Assembly (NCBI GenBank): GCA_003242885.1
Contig: QKMZ01000006.1
Coordinates: 992,001-1,056,000 of the forward strand
Direction of reading: 5' to 3'
Source: Candidatus Melainabacteria bacterium
GTDB taxonomy: Bacteria > Cyanobacteriota > Vampirovibrionia > Obscuribacterales > Obscuribacteraceae
DNA length: 64,000 nt
Shown: one piece after another, positions 1-9,028 of the stretch
Position numbering within the stretch: the stretch's first letter is position 1
How the letters are laid out: every line of letters begins with the position of its first letter
Program-made: the position numbers and the translations under genes
The notes under the pieces: generated by a model
The model's input: the letters and a program-made list of their open reading frames with translations, nothing else
The model's database searches: none
What the model was told of the DNA's origin: nothing

Positions 1-2
1 CT

Positions 3-341
3 GTTCTCGGAGAAATCGGACCGGCCTTGAGCACCAACATGGCAATGGGCCAGTTCGAGTTGCTCAACAATCTCTCCAACAGAGACGCTGGTCGCCAGTA
101 CACCGATGCCTTGAAGATGAAGGACCAGCCGATCACCGACGAGTCGCCTGAAGCGATTCAAAAACGTCTGGCTGAGTTAAAGGCGCAGCAAGAAAAACAA
201 CAGCAACAGCAGCAGCAACAACAGCAAGAGCAGCAAAAGCAACAACAACAGAAGAAACCAGACGCCCAGCAAGGGGCTGAGCAAGGTAATGGAAATCAGC
301 CTCGTCCGGAGAACCCGGACTTGACCGGCGGCGTTCAATAA
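3..341 (+). CDS. C-terminal end of a Gln-rich protein (5' truncated by window edge)
   Basis: The frame is open to the left edge, reading VLGEIGPALSTNMAMG before the first internal start-like codons, so this is probably the tail of a longer protein. About 45 residues are folded-looking sequence. They are followed by a charged segment and a tract of about 20 residues that is almost all Gln, encoded by mixed CAA and CAG codons, then a Pro/Asn/Gly-rich end. The mixed codons argue against recent slippage of one trinucleotide. No domain is recognisable. A hairpin follows the stop codon directly. Function unknown. Confidence 0.7.
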   Translation, partial: VLGEIGPALSTNMAMGQFELLNNLSNRDAGRQYTDALKMKDQPITDESPEAIQKRLAELKAQQEKQQQQQQQQQQEQQKQQQQKKPDAQQGAEQGNGNQPRPENPDLTGGVQ

Positions 342-345
342 AATC

Positions 346-370
346 GTGGCTTCTCTTTCGTAGAAGCCAC
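346..370 (+). terminator. Hairpin after the Gln-rich gene
   Basis: A perfect 9-bp stem (gtggcttct / agaagccac) with a 7-nt loop lies 4 nt after the stop codon. No clear T-run follows, so it could be a weak intrinsic terminator or only a 3'-end protecting hairpin. The following 250 bases before the next gene hold no convincing gene. Confidence 0.45.
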
Positions 371-619
371 ACTGATTCCTGAAATTCGTGGAGGCGAATT
401 ATCAAAACAAGGTTATATTAGAGATAAGATTTTTTATCTGGAGATTCCTGAACAAGGAACCTCCGGATAGCTACTTAAGGGACCCAGGAAAGCAAATTGA
501 GAAGTGGAGATTTAGCCCAAAACAGCCAGAGAGTGTCCAGAAAGTTTGTATCCCGTATACATGCAGGCAAGCACCTTTGCGCTACCAAATTTGCTCTCCG
601 AAAAGAGGTTACTACCTAA

Positions 620-3600
620 ATGGTTGAACGAAATCAGTACGAGCCAAACCTCAAGCCCATTACACAGGCTGATGTTCAAGACGAAGCGGAAAATCAAGCC
701 GCCGACAACCAGCCTTTGAACTATACCGATGTCATGCGAGCCAGCAATGAGGGCACGCTGCGTCGTGATGTGGCATCGGTCACGGAGCGTACTGAGGTTT
801 CCGATGTTAAAGATCCTGACATTCAAAAAGCGTTCAGCCTGGTCGACAATGCAAAAGAAGCAGCGATGCTGCTCAGCATTCTCGAAAGCAAGCAGCCAGA
901 TAATACTCCCATTCAAATGATGGGTGCAGACGGACGCCCGTTCAGCGTCACCATGGGTCAAATGAAGCAGAAACTGGTGGAAGACCTGAGTAAGAATTCC
1001 GACTTCAAGGCCTTCAATGATCCTGCTCAATTGAGAGACTTTGTTGGCAAGACAACCCAAGACGCTCTGGCTCTCAGCCAACAAACCAGAGAGAAGTACG
1101 AAGCAAAATCCAGAGAAACAGATGTCAACGTCAATGCCCGAAATGAGCTGGCTAAGCAACTCGGTTTCCCTGGCATTACTCGTGAAGTACCTGACGGCAA
1201 GGGCGGCAAGACCACGGTAACTTCTTACGATATCACGCAAAAAGATGTTGATGCTCGCCTGGCGTCCGCCACTGATGCTGGACAAAAGGCCAATCTAGAA
1301 AAGTTGAAAGGCCTACTTACCAATTACGACAGCATTCAAAAGGAACGCAATGCTCTTTCCTCTGTTGACGTTAATGCTGCTCAATTGATGATGGGCGGAT
1401 TCACTCACAAAGCTGGTGAGCAAACACTCGAAGGTATGCCTGCATCACGGCAGGAAGTAATGCGCGCATACGAGATCATGAATAAGGCAGGACGCGGCAA
1501 TCCGCAGCTGGAACAAACTCCTCAATTTCAATTGGTCAAGGAACAGTCCGGTGCAATGTATGCTGACATTCAATTGCAACGCAGTAAAGATGCCGTTCTT
1601 GCATTGCAAGCAGCGGACAAACTTAGAACCGATGGCAAGCCCACTGAAGCTCAAGCCAAGTACGAAGAAGCTTTGAAGAAAGTAAAAGAAGTCGACATGG
1701 CAACGATTACCACTCAGTGGCAGTCGCAAATGAAAGAGTTTAATACCACTCAAGAAAAGCTCAAAGCGCTCGGCGATCCGCCCTCCAACCCGCAAGAAGC
1801 ACAACGTTTGACGGTTGAACTGCAACAACGTCAGCAAATAGGACTGCAGCTGGAGCAAATTATTCAAGTCGGCAAAGAAGTCAAAACTGAGTATGCAAGA
1901 TTCCTCAACGAGCAAGGCAAGCCCGGCGAAGCACTGCCGCTTTTAACCAGCGTTGCATCAGGAACTCCTCAAGAGTTGCTGGCTGGTGACCAAACCTTTA
2001 ACGAGCAAATGGAAAAAGCTCAAAGCATGGGATCGATCACCAGCGGTGATGCTGAGAAGCATCGTGTTCTTTACGAACAAGCGATGGCCTCCAAGGATTG
2101 GTCCACAGCCGAAAAAGAATTGGCTGTTCTCAAAGCCGCATCCACCAAGGCTTCGCAAGAAGGTATTCAGGGCGCCAAAGACCGTCTTGCCGTAATGGAC
2201 AAGAGACAGAACGAAATCAAAACCGAAATGGAAGAGTTGAAGAAAAACACAACCCTTTCGGACGAAGCCAAAACATTGCGTCAGCAACAACTCGAAGCCG
2301 AAACGAAAGGCTACGATGTTCTTCGCAAGGGATTGGAAGAAGGCATTCCGGCTGCAGAAAAGGCTGCACAAGAGCATGCTCATCAAATGCGCTACATGGA
2401 AGGCATCATTGCCTATTCCAAAGACGATAAGGAAACTGCCAACAAGATCTTCAAAGAATTGGAAGCAGAAGCTCCTGAAATTGCATCGAACAAAGATTAT
2501 CAATTGAATGAACTCCTTGAAGATACCCGCCATAAGAACTGGCTGGAACGTCACTGGGATACTATAGTCAACGTTGTTAAAGTTGGCGCAGTCATCGGGG
2601 CTATCGTTGCTGCTACTGTCATTACTGCTCCAATCGGCGGAGTTGGTGGCGTCGCTGCCGCGGCAGTCATAGGTGGAGGTCTTGGAGCTGCTGGCGTATT
2701 TGGAGCCGGCGCAGCCGGTCACTTCGGCGCCCAAGCATTAGGCTACAAGAGCACCGATAACTACAACAACTGGAGACCGCTGGAGGATCTGAAGACCGGC
2801 GCCATCCAAGGCGGACTGGGAGCAGGCATCGGCAAGATATTTGCAATTGGTGGCACTGCAGGACTGGGCAATAGTATGGTTGCTCGTGGCACAACAATGG
2901 CTGCCGAAGGCAGAACCTTCGCAGGAGCCGCTCTGCAATATGGCGGACGTGCTGTAACCACAGGCGGTGAAATCCTCACCAATGCAACCAAATTCCCGAA
3001 TGCGCTTAAGATCGGTGCGACCTATGGCGTAGGCAGCGAAACCATAAATGCAGTTCAAGGCAAAGGGTTCCATATTGAAGATGCAGCATTGAAGACAATC
3101 GGCATGACCGGAGGTCTCTATGGCGCAGGCAAATTTGGTGGACTGGCCTCATTGAAAGGCTCGGCAGTTTACGGAGCTGCGATGACTGGTCAAGAAACAA
3201 CCAGTGATCTCGTTCACGGCAGAGAAATAAATCCAATGGCGAAAGTCGGCAGCTTTGCTGAAAACATGACTACGGCTTTCCTCTGGGGCTCTGCTTCCAA
3301 CATGAACATTGCAGCTCAAGAAGGAAGATTTGCAATCAGACCGATCAATCCTGAAGGAACACCGCAAGGATTCAATATGGCGACTGTCCGCAATTTCCCT
3401 GGTGCTATGAAAGATGGATTCCTTTCGAGCGGCAGACTGGTCTTTAGTGACGGTCTTGGCATTGCCGGAAAATCAAAATATGTTGCCGGCGCCGCCGGGG
3501 TTGGTCTTGTCGGCTGGCAGACCTTCCAGGCTGATTCCGCTTACAACAATAGCCGCACTGCCAAAGAGTGGGATACGGAAGACAATATGACTCGCATGGG

Positions 3601-3673
3601 CATGAATCAAAAAATGGAAATTCTTTCCAGACCGATTCGTCGCCCGGTTGTAAAACAGCCCGGTCAACCATAA
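620..3673 (+). CDS. 1017-aa glycine-zipper protein of unknown function
   Basis: The ATG at 620 has a purine-rich site (aagagg) upstream. There is no signal peptide. Residues 1 to about 640 are hydrophilic, helical and rich in Gln, Lys, Glu and Ala, with TPR-like and coiled-coil character. About residues 647-707 switch to a hydrophobic Gly/Ala/Val stretch with closely spaced small residues (glycine-zipper type), able to insert in a membrane or pack helices. The remainder is Gly/Ala-rich with repeated short motifs such as GAxxGGLGAGIG and ends in a basic tail. Large proteins with a helical head and a glycine-zipper segment occur among secreted or membrane-inserting proteins, but I recognise no catalytic or toxin domain. 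Function unknown; the coding call is firm because of length and codon use. Confidence 0.85.
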   Translation: MVERNQYEPNLKPITQADVQDEAENQAADNQPLNYTDVMRASNEGTLRRDVASVTERTEVSDVKDPDIQKAFSLVDNAKEAAMLLSILESKQPDNTPIQMMGADGRPFSVTMGQMKQKLVEDLSKNSDFKAFNDPAQLRDFVGKTTQDALALSQQTREKYEAKSRETDVNVNARNELAKQLGFPGITREVPDGKGGKTTVTSYDITQKDVDARLASATDAGQKANLEKLKGLLTNYDSIQKERNALSSVDVNAAQLMMGGFTHKAGEQTLEGMPASRQEVMRAYEIMNKAGRGNPQLEQTPQFQLVKEQSGAMYADIQLQRSKDAVLALQAADKLRTDGKPTEAQAKYEEALKKVKEVDMATITTQWQSQMKEFNTTQEKLKALGDPPSNPQEAQRLTVELQQRQQIGLQLEQIIQVGKEVKTEYARFLNEQGKPGEALPLLTSVASGTPQELLAGDQTFNEQMEKAQSMGSITSGDAEKHRVLYEQAMASKDWSTAEKELAVLKAASTKASQEGIQGAKDRLAVMDKRQNEIKTEMEELKKNTTLSDEAKTLRQQQLEAETKGYDVLRKGLEEGIPAAEKAAQEHAHQMRYMEGIIAYSKDDKETANKIFKELEAEAPEIASNKDYQLNELLEDTRHKNWLERHWDTIVNVVKVGAVIGAIVAATVITAPIGGVGGVAAAAVIGGGLGAAGVFGAGAAGHFGAQALGYKSTDNYNNWRPLEDLKTGAIQGGLGAGIGKIFAIGGTAGLGNSMVARGTTMAAEGRTFAGAALQYGGRAVTTGGEILTNATKFPNALKIGATYGVGSETINAVQGKGFHIEDAALKTIGMTGGLYGAGKFGGLASLKGSAVYGAAMTGQETTSDLVHGREINPMAKVGSFAENMTTAFLWGSASNMNIAAQEGRFAIRPINPEGTPQGFNMATVRNFPGAMKDGFLSSGRLVFSDGLGIAGKSKYVAGAAGVGLVGWQTFQADSAYNNSRTAKEWDTEDNMTRMGMNQKMEILSRPIRRPVVKQPGQP

Positions 3674-3721
3674 CTTCATCTAAGACATTCTTGGAGAGAT
3701 GCATGACTTATACTGGAGGGC

Positions 3722-4480
3722 ATGCCGCATCTTTCGGTAATCATTCCGGCTTACAACGAAGAAAAGAGGTTGCCGACTACGCTCGAGTCGGTGCATGCTT
3801 TCCTATCTGAAACCGGTCAAGACTTTGAAATAATCGTTGTTGACGACGGCAGCAGCGATAACACAAAGGCGGTTGTCAATGACTTTGCTGGTACCCATTG
3901 CAGCGTCAGGTTAATTGCGCATACACCGAATATGGGCAAAGGATATTCAGTGCGTGAGGGCATGCTCAAAGCGCAGGGAGAATATCTCCTGCTTGATGAT
4001 GCTGACGGTGCTTCGCCAATTGCCGAAGTCGTGCGACTGCTGAGCGCAATTGAAGCCGGGGCCGATGTAGCGATTGGCTCACGTGCAAAGCCTGGCGATG
4101 AAACTGTTGTGAAGGCTCTTTCGCACCGCAAACATATCGGCAATACATTCAATTTGATTGTTCAATCGTCATTGCTGCCGGGGATACAAGACACGCAATG
4201 CGGTTTCAAACTTTTTAAGCGAGATGTTGCCATGGATTTGTTCTCGATCGCGAGATTGAACCGCTACGCTTTCGATGTGGAAATACTCTATCTGGCAAGA
4301 ATGAAAGGCTATGAGATTGCTGAAGTGCCAATCAATTGGACCAATGTCGAAGGCTCCAAAATCAATCTCGTGACTGATCCTATGAATATGCTTTTTGAGA
4401 TCGGCAAAGTAATTCTTGGGCGTATGTTTGGAAGTTATGGCAAATTGTCTAAGTCCAAGCAACGTCCGTCAGACGGCTAA
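3722..4480 (+). CDS. GT2 family glycosyltransferase, polyprenyl-phosphate sugar synthase type
   Basis: A GT-A fold transferase: SVIIPAYNEE at residues 5-14, VVDDGSSDNT near 39-48 and a DDAD metal/nucleotide-sugar motif at 92-95. The later pattern (QDTQCGFKLF, then AFDVEIL and VPINW) is typical of dolichyl/undecaprenyl-phosphate glucose or mannose synthases (ALG5/DPM1-like). It should transfer a sugar from a nucleotide donor to a lipid phosphate on the inner membrane face. Its 252 residues lack the C-terminal membrane helices of CsbB/GtrB proteins, though the end is amphipathic. The start follows a strong ggaggg site. It lies 32 bp before a YfhO-type membrane enzyme, which fits a pathway where YfhO uses the lipid-linked sugar. 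Acceptor and sugar are unknown. Confidence 0.88.
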   Translation: MPHLSVIIPAYNEEKRLPTTLESVHAFLSETGQDFEIIVVDDGSSDNTKAVVNDFAGTHCSVRLIAHTPNMGKGYSVREGMLKAQGEYLLLDDADGASPIAEVVRLLSAIEAGADVAIGSRAKPGDETVVKALSHRKHIGNTFNLIVQSSLLPGIQDTQCGFKLFKRDVAMDLFSIARLNRYAFDVEILYLARMKGYEIAEVPINWTNVEGSKINLVTDPMNMLFEIGKVILGRMFGSYGKLSKSKQRPSDG

Positions 4481-4512
4481 AATGCAGGTTCTTGCCAATC
4501 AGGCAGCAGTGA

Positions 4513-7320
4513 ATGGAAAACGCAAGCAAAGAACGAATAAAGATCGCCGGTACTTATAGAAACGATCTTTTCTGTCTCCTTTGCCTGACAGTTTTTGTGA
4601 TTGCTATTTTCTCCAGCACCATTTTTTCGGGCAAGGATATTTCTCGTATCGGCACTGTTGCTCATCGGGACACGCTCTTTGGGCGCCTGGCGAAAGGCAA
4701 TCCGGATCCGATGGACACCTGCACGTATCAGGAACACGCACCGAATTACCTCCTGACTGAAAAGATAATTGCTGGTGGTGATTTGCCGCTGTGGAATCCA
4801 TACTTGGGTTTTGGCTGTCCGCTCTGGGCTGACTCTCAGGTCCTCGCTTTTTCTCCGATTACCTGGCTGCAAGCGCCTTTTGCCTCGCTGCGATTGTATA
4901 ACTTGATGATGGTATTTCATATTTGGCTGGGTTGCGTATTCGCATATTCGTTTGCGCGCTTGTTGAAACTTTCCCCACCAGCTTCTTTGCTAGCATCGAT
5001 GTCTTATGGCTTGTGTCCAAACTTGCTTTACATGTTCGAGTGGAATCGCTGTCAGAGTGCCTTTTTCCCGCTTCCCTTCGTCGGATTCGCCTTGTTGTGG
5101 CGCCGTTCAACTCCGCTCTCAATTGTTGTTTGTTCATTTCTATGCACGGCAATGGTTGTCTCAGGTCATGCGGTGCCAAGTTTTTTTGCAATTTTCCTGG
5201 CATCAGTTATGTATTTTGCGCTTTCTTTTGGAGAGCCTCAAACGCAGGCTGGGTCCGAGTTTGTGAAAACACCACGAATTGTCGGTAACTTTCTTTTGGT
5301 AGGCGTATTGACACTTCTACTTTCTGCTCCTTTTGTGGTGCCTTTTCTAGAAGGTGTGCGTGCCTCCGATACCTTTAAAGCGACACAAGGTTATGTCCGG
5401 TATATTGTTCGCGCTTCTGCACTATTACCTTCTCTTTTCTATCCATTCCATGGACCTGGAAGCGTCTACGCGGGCGCTGCTTCGATAATTCTTGCGGTGA
5501 GTGCGCCGTTCATTTCTCGCCGCAATCGAAAACATGTTGTACTTCTTTCTACATTGGCGCTTTTTACGATTTGTATTTTGACGAGACCCGGCCCATTCGA
5601 TTTGGTTTTTCAATTACCTTATTTGAACTGGTTCATGGTCCTCTATGCTTTGCCTGGCTTGCTGCTGTTCATCGCCGTTTTAGCCGGCGCCGGCTTTGAT
5701 GCGTTGCTCGATGAAGACTCTCGTCTTCGCTCTGCCGTAATTATTCTTTCCGTGGCGTTGCTTGCAATCGCGATGCCTTCGATTTTCCAGAGTATGCATC
5801 TGACTGAAAGATTTACTCTATTAAATGATTGGGTCAAAACAATGGAAGTAGGTTCGGCTGTTCGAATCCGCGAGCTAATTCTCATCATGCTTTCCGTGGC
5901 TGTTGCTTTTTCATTGTCTAAATGTCCAGCTAATTTGAGAAGCAAGATGATTATCTGTTTGATTGTTTTGAACGCGATTAGTTTGTCTTTCATTATTCGT
6001 AAGTCACTGCCGGCCCGCCCCGCATTTGCTTATGAAGCAGTTGAACCGCTCGGCTTTCTCAGCTCGCAAGGAAGGCGCGTAATCAGTATGGGCAGACACG
6101 TGCTCGTGCCGAATACCAGTCAGATTTTTTCAGTCTCTAACGTTCTTTCATTTATGCCGACACACCCGAAGGGTGTTCCGGCGTTTTTGGAAGCAATGGG
6201 AATTACTCTTGAGGGTGTGAGCCAATTTGCTGAAAAGCCGCTTAGCAAGCTTGTTGATATCGGTGATATTAAGTACGCAGTAGCGAGCGAGCCGGTCCTA
6301 TCTACAGAGGACAGACTGCCGGAGGCAGTCGATGTGTCTGTGAATGGTGGTATCAGTTTTAGTTCGCAAATAACTCTTGTTGGGTATGGACTGGAACTGG
6401 ACGCAGGGAATCTGGATATTGTCGGCACTTTGAAGTGGAAACTATCGGGCGTCCGCGAAAAGTCGTCCGCTGTATTTATGGTTATGTTGCTAAAACCGGA
6501 TGGTTCCGTTCTTTGGATTGGCGACCGCCATTTGATTGGTGAAGCTAAAGAATCATATGTAACTGCAGCTATACCAAAATCGGTAAAACCTGGCGATGAG
6601 GTTTGCTTGATTATGCAGGTACTTGATTTATCTGGGATGAAACTTCTATCGGCTTCAAATGCGCCAACACGCATGCAGTTCTCGCCAAACCCAAGGTCTC
6701 TTTTGCTGGGACGATTTAAGGTGCCGGAAAGAGCCCCAGCTACCAATCGGCAATTTCGGCTTGTCTATGAGACGGCACCGGAAATGGTGCGCGTATACGA
6801 GAATAAATCTTGTCTGCCTGAAGCTTACATGGTGACTGCGGTACATTCAGTGGGCTCGATTGAAGAAGCTTTGTCGCAGATGTTGAAGCCCGGGTTTGAA
6901 CCAAAGAATGTCGCTGTAATTGAGACATCAGATAATCGGTCCTCAACGTTGAAACTTGCTGAAGCGAATACAACCGGCGCAAACCTTATCGAAGGGAAAG
7001 TGAGTCGCTCTTCAGTCAACGAAGTATTTGTAGAAGCAGCGCCTCAACAGCCTTCCTTGCTTGTTCTTACCGATGTCTACTTTCCTGGCTGGCGGGTAAC
7101 TATCGACGGCAAGGAAGCGCCAATCATTCGTACTAACGGAGTGTTTCGAGGCGTTTTTCTCGAGGCTGGCCACCATAAATTGCGTTTTTTCTTTGACCCA
7201 ATCAGCCTCAAGATCGGTTTTGCCATGTTTTTCTTAGGACTTATATTTGTTCTTTTTCTTTTGCGTCCATTGCGAGGTTTCACTAAAAAGCCCTTGGACA
7301 GTGGACCTGTACCTTCCTGA
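4513..7320 (+). CDS. YfhO-family polytopic membrane protein (GT-C type glycosyltransferase candidate)
   Basis: 935 residues with roughly a dozen membrane helices in the first two thirds and a periplasmic C-terminal part. The family signature is clear: an N-terminal loop with GGDLPLWNPYLGFGCPLWAD, and near the end VYFPGWRVTIDGKEAPI followed by a turn with G-H-H-K-L-R-F and a final helix. YfhO proteins are GT-C-like enzymes that in Firmicutes act with a GT2 lipid-sugar synthase to glycosylate cell-surface polymers. The GT2 gene immediately upstream supports the same partnership here. A second YfhO homologue lies at 32577-35228. The substrate cannot be read from the sequence. Confidence 0.85.
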   Translation: MENASKERIKIAGTYRNDLFCLLCLTVFVIAIFSSTIFSGKDISRIGTVAHRDTLFGRLAKGNPDPMDTCTYQEHAPNYLLTEKIIAGGDLPLWNPYLGFGCPLWADSQVLAFSPITWLQAPFASLRLYNLMMVFHIWLGCVFAYSFARLLKLSPPASLLASMSYGLCPNLLYMFEWNRCQSAFFPLPFVGFALLWRRSTPLSIVVCSFLCTAMVVSGHAVPSFFAIFLASVMYFALSFGEPQTQAGSEFVKTPRIVGNFLLVGVLTLLLSAPFVVPFLEGVRASDTFKATQGYVRYIVRASALLPSLFYPFHGPGSVYAGAASIILAVSAPFISRRNRKHVVLLSTLALFTICILTRPGPFDLVFQLPYLNWFMVLYALPGLLLFIAVLAGAGFDALLDEDSRLRSAVIILSVALLAIAMPSIFQSMHLTERFTLLNDWVKTMEVGSAVRIRELILIMLSVAVAFSLSKCPANLRSKMIICLIVLNAISLSFIIRKSLPARPAFAYEAVEPLGFLSSQGRRVISMGRHVLVPNTSQIFSVSNVLSFMPTHPKGVPAFLEAMGITLEGVSQFAEKPLSKLVDIGDIKYAVASEPVLSTEDRLPEAVDVSVNGGISFSSQITLVGYGLELDAGNLDIVGTLKWKLSGVREKSSAVFMVMLLKPDGSVLWIGDRHLIGEAKESYVTAAIPKSVKPGDEVCLIMQVLDLSGMKLLSASNAPTRMQFSPNPRSLLLGRFKVPERAPATNRQFRLVYETAPEMVRVYENKSCLPEAYMVTAVHSVGSIEEALSQMLKPGFEPKNVAVIETSDNRSSTLKLAEANTTGANLIEGKVSRSSVNEVFVEAAPQQPSLLVLTDVYFPGWRVTIDGKEAPIIRTNGVFRGVFLEAGHHKLRFFFDPISLKIGFAMFFLGLIFVLFLLRPLRGFTKKPLDSGPVPS

Positions 7321-7487
7321 AAGGCTCGAGCGAGTGTCGAATAATTTCGGATTTAGTGCCGGCCTCCCTCGTTAGCAGGTTCCCCTCCTGGGACTAAGCC
7401 GCTAGAATAAAGAAAGGTAGTAAAGGCATCCGGTTTCCTGTTTTATTTTTGAATTGGGCTCTGCTCCGAGCGAGTGAACCTTTTAGT

Positions 7488-7961
7488 ATGACCGGCTCCG
7501 ATAACCACACACCAGAGGAAAGGCTACAACGAGCCTTGACCACGCTTGAAGAGATGGTCGGCGAAGACCATCCGCATACGGTCTTAGCACGCATGCGCCT
7601 GGGTGATTACTATTACGAAAATGCGCAGTACACGCGATGTAAGCCCTTTTACACGACGGTTTTAGAAAAACACACCCAAATTTACGGTCCAGATACTATC
7701 GAGACAGCGATGGCTACTCATAAATTGGCTTTGCTCTATCATGCTTTGGAGCAATATGACAAAGCTGAGCCTTTATACAATGAGGCTCTTCGTGTTCTTA
7801 GAATCGAGCGAGGCGACTATCACCAAGATGTGCTCGGTGTTTTGAAAGATCTGGCTACAATGCTCCAGATGATGAACCGCGATGAAGAGGCTCGAGAACT
7901 CCTGAATTTTGCACAGGACCATTTGTCTGGTCGCTGGAAAACCATTCCCTACGAGGCTTAG
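7488..7961 (+). CDS. Small TPR protein (kinesin-light-chain type repeats)
   Basis: Start set at the ATG at 7488 (157 residues). The frame is open to a TTG at 7449, but the extra residues add nothing recognisable. Repeats of about 42 residues match the TPR_10/kinesin-light-chain pattern, such as HTVLARMRLGDYYYENAQY and TAMATHKLALLYHALEQY. It is soluble, with no signal peptide, and probably a protein-interaction module. The N-terminal half of the 12189-13961 protein has the same type of repeats. Two hairpins follow the stop codon. Partner and role unknown. Confidence 0.8.
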   Translation: MTGSDNHTPEERLQRALTTLEEMVGEDHPHTVLARMRLGDYYYENAQYTRCKPFYTTVLEKHTQIYGPDTIETAMATHKLALLYHALEQYDKAEPLYNEALRVLRIERGDYHQDVLGVLKDLATMLQMMNRDEEARELLNFAQDHLSGRWKTIPYEA

Positions 7962-7981
7962 CGGGTTTTTGCCTCAATATG

Positions 7982-8028
7982 GACCCTCATGGGGGTCTAG
8001 AAGCTTAACCGATAACGGTTAAACTTCT
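7982..8028 (+). repeat. 3' hairpin pair; second hairpin is copy 1 of a 30-nt structured repeat
   Basis: The first hairpin, 7982-7997, has arms gaccc/gggtc. The second, 7999-8028, has outer arms agaag/cttct, a single mismatch, inner arms ttaacc/ggttaa and the loop gataac. The second hairpin recurs at 37593-37622 with 27 of 30 bases identical and the same pairing and loop. It sits between converging genes, 38 nt after the + gene. No T-run follows. Confidence 0.7.
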
Positions 8029-8031
8029 AAG

Positions 8032-8838
8032 TCAACTTTGGGATTGGCTGGATTCTTCTTTTTCAAGCCTGGTTAGGACTTCCACTAATTCGTCGTGGAT
8101 TTTGCCGTTGGTAGCCAGGATGTGTCCAGTGGAAATATCAAGTGGGCCGCCGGCAAGGTTGCTTACCTTTCCGCCCGCTTCCTCGACAATTAAGCTGCCG
8201 GCTCCGATGTCCCAGGGCGCGAGTTTCATTTCCCAAAATCCATCTAGTCTTCCTGATGCGACATAGCAGAGGTCGAGAGCGGCCGAGCCGTCCCGGCGCA
8301 CGCCGTGGGTCTGATCGGTAAGAGTCTTGAATTGAAGGATATTTGTCCGCAGAGCCTTGCTTGTGTCAGGTGGAAAGCCGGTCGCGAGCAGGCTGGTCTG
8401 CAGGGTCTTTGCATCGGACACGAACATTCTCTCATCGTTGAGATAAGCTCCCTGTCCGGGTTCCGCCGCAAACAACTCATCGGTCATAGGGTTATAGACA
8501 ATTCCTAAAATGCGCTTGCCCTCCTCTTCCAGTCCAATTGAGACGGAAAAGAAAGGATAGGTGTGGGCGTAATTTGTCGTGCCATCCAGAGGGTCGATAA
8601 GCCAGCGTCTTTTAGAGGTCTGTCCTTTTGTGAAGCCGCTTTCTTCTGCTAGCACGTCATCTTCAGGAAACTCGTCTTTGATGATGGAGAAAATCTTGGC
8701 TTCTGATGCTTTATCGACGTCGGTGACGATGTTGTAAGCGGCTTTGTAATCAATTACTCGAACATCCCCAAGCCTTTCTTTGAGAATTTTGCCGGCTTCC
8801 AAAGCTGCTCTTGTCGCTATCTTTCGTGCGTTTTTCAA
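8032..8838 (-). CDS. Inositol monophosphatase family protein (SuhB-like)
   Basis: 268 residues, the usual family length. The metal-binding motifs are intact: DVLAEESG (first Glu), WLIDPLDGTTNY (the D-P-L-D-G-T-x-N box) and WDIGAGSLIVEEAGG (the third-metal Asp and the C-terminal signature). The family hydrolyses phosphate from inositol-1-phosphate or related sugar phosphates in a Mg-dependent reaction; some members act on NADP or PAP. The substrate cannot be assigned. The gene is monocistronic, divergent from the ileS leader, and converges on the small TPR gene. Confidence 0.9.
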   Translation of the reverse strand: MKNARKIATRAALEAGKILKERLGDVRVIDYKAAYNIVTDVDKASEAKIFSIIKDEFPEDDVLAEESGFTKGQTSKRRWLIDPLDGTTNYAHTYPFFSVSIGLEEEGKRILGIVYNPMTDELFAAEPGQGAYLNDERMFVSDAKTLQTSLLATGFPPDTSKALRTNILQFKTLTDQTHGVRRDGSAALDLCYVASGRLDGFWEMKLAPWDIGAGSLIVEEAGGKVSNLAGGPLDISTGHILATNGKIHDELVEVLTRLEKEESSQSQS

Positions 8839-8953
8839 AATTGAGATTCTCTTTTGATGTAATGGGGAGCTGAAAAGCCTCTCGATTCGCTTGTAGTTTA
8901 CTCGACGTTCGGACTAGCCGATATAAGAAACATTAACCGGCATGCCTAGCCGC

Positions 8954-8983
8954 TTGACGATTATCCGTCCAGCTAACTATGCT
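8954..8983 (+). promoter_or_regulatory. Candidate ileS leader promoter
   Basis: A TTGACG box at 8954-8959 and a TATGCT box at 8978-8983 are separated by 18 nt. A transcript would start near 8990, about 40 nt before the leader ORF and 215 nt before ileS. A weaker alternative is a TATAAG box at 8922-8927. Confidence 0.5.
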
Positions 8984-9028
8984 GTTAAATCTCGCTGCAA
9001 TTCATGCGGCGACCGTTCGCTTGTCAGT

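Noticed and set aside
388..627. 79-codon frame on + between the Gln-rich gene and the 1017-aa gene
   Set aside because: GTG start without a ribosome site, odd composition rich in aromatic and basic residues, and its end overlaps the well-supported ATG at 620.
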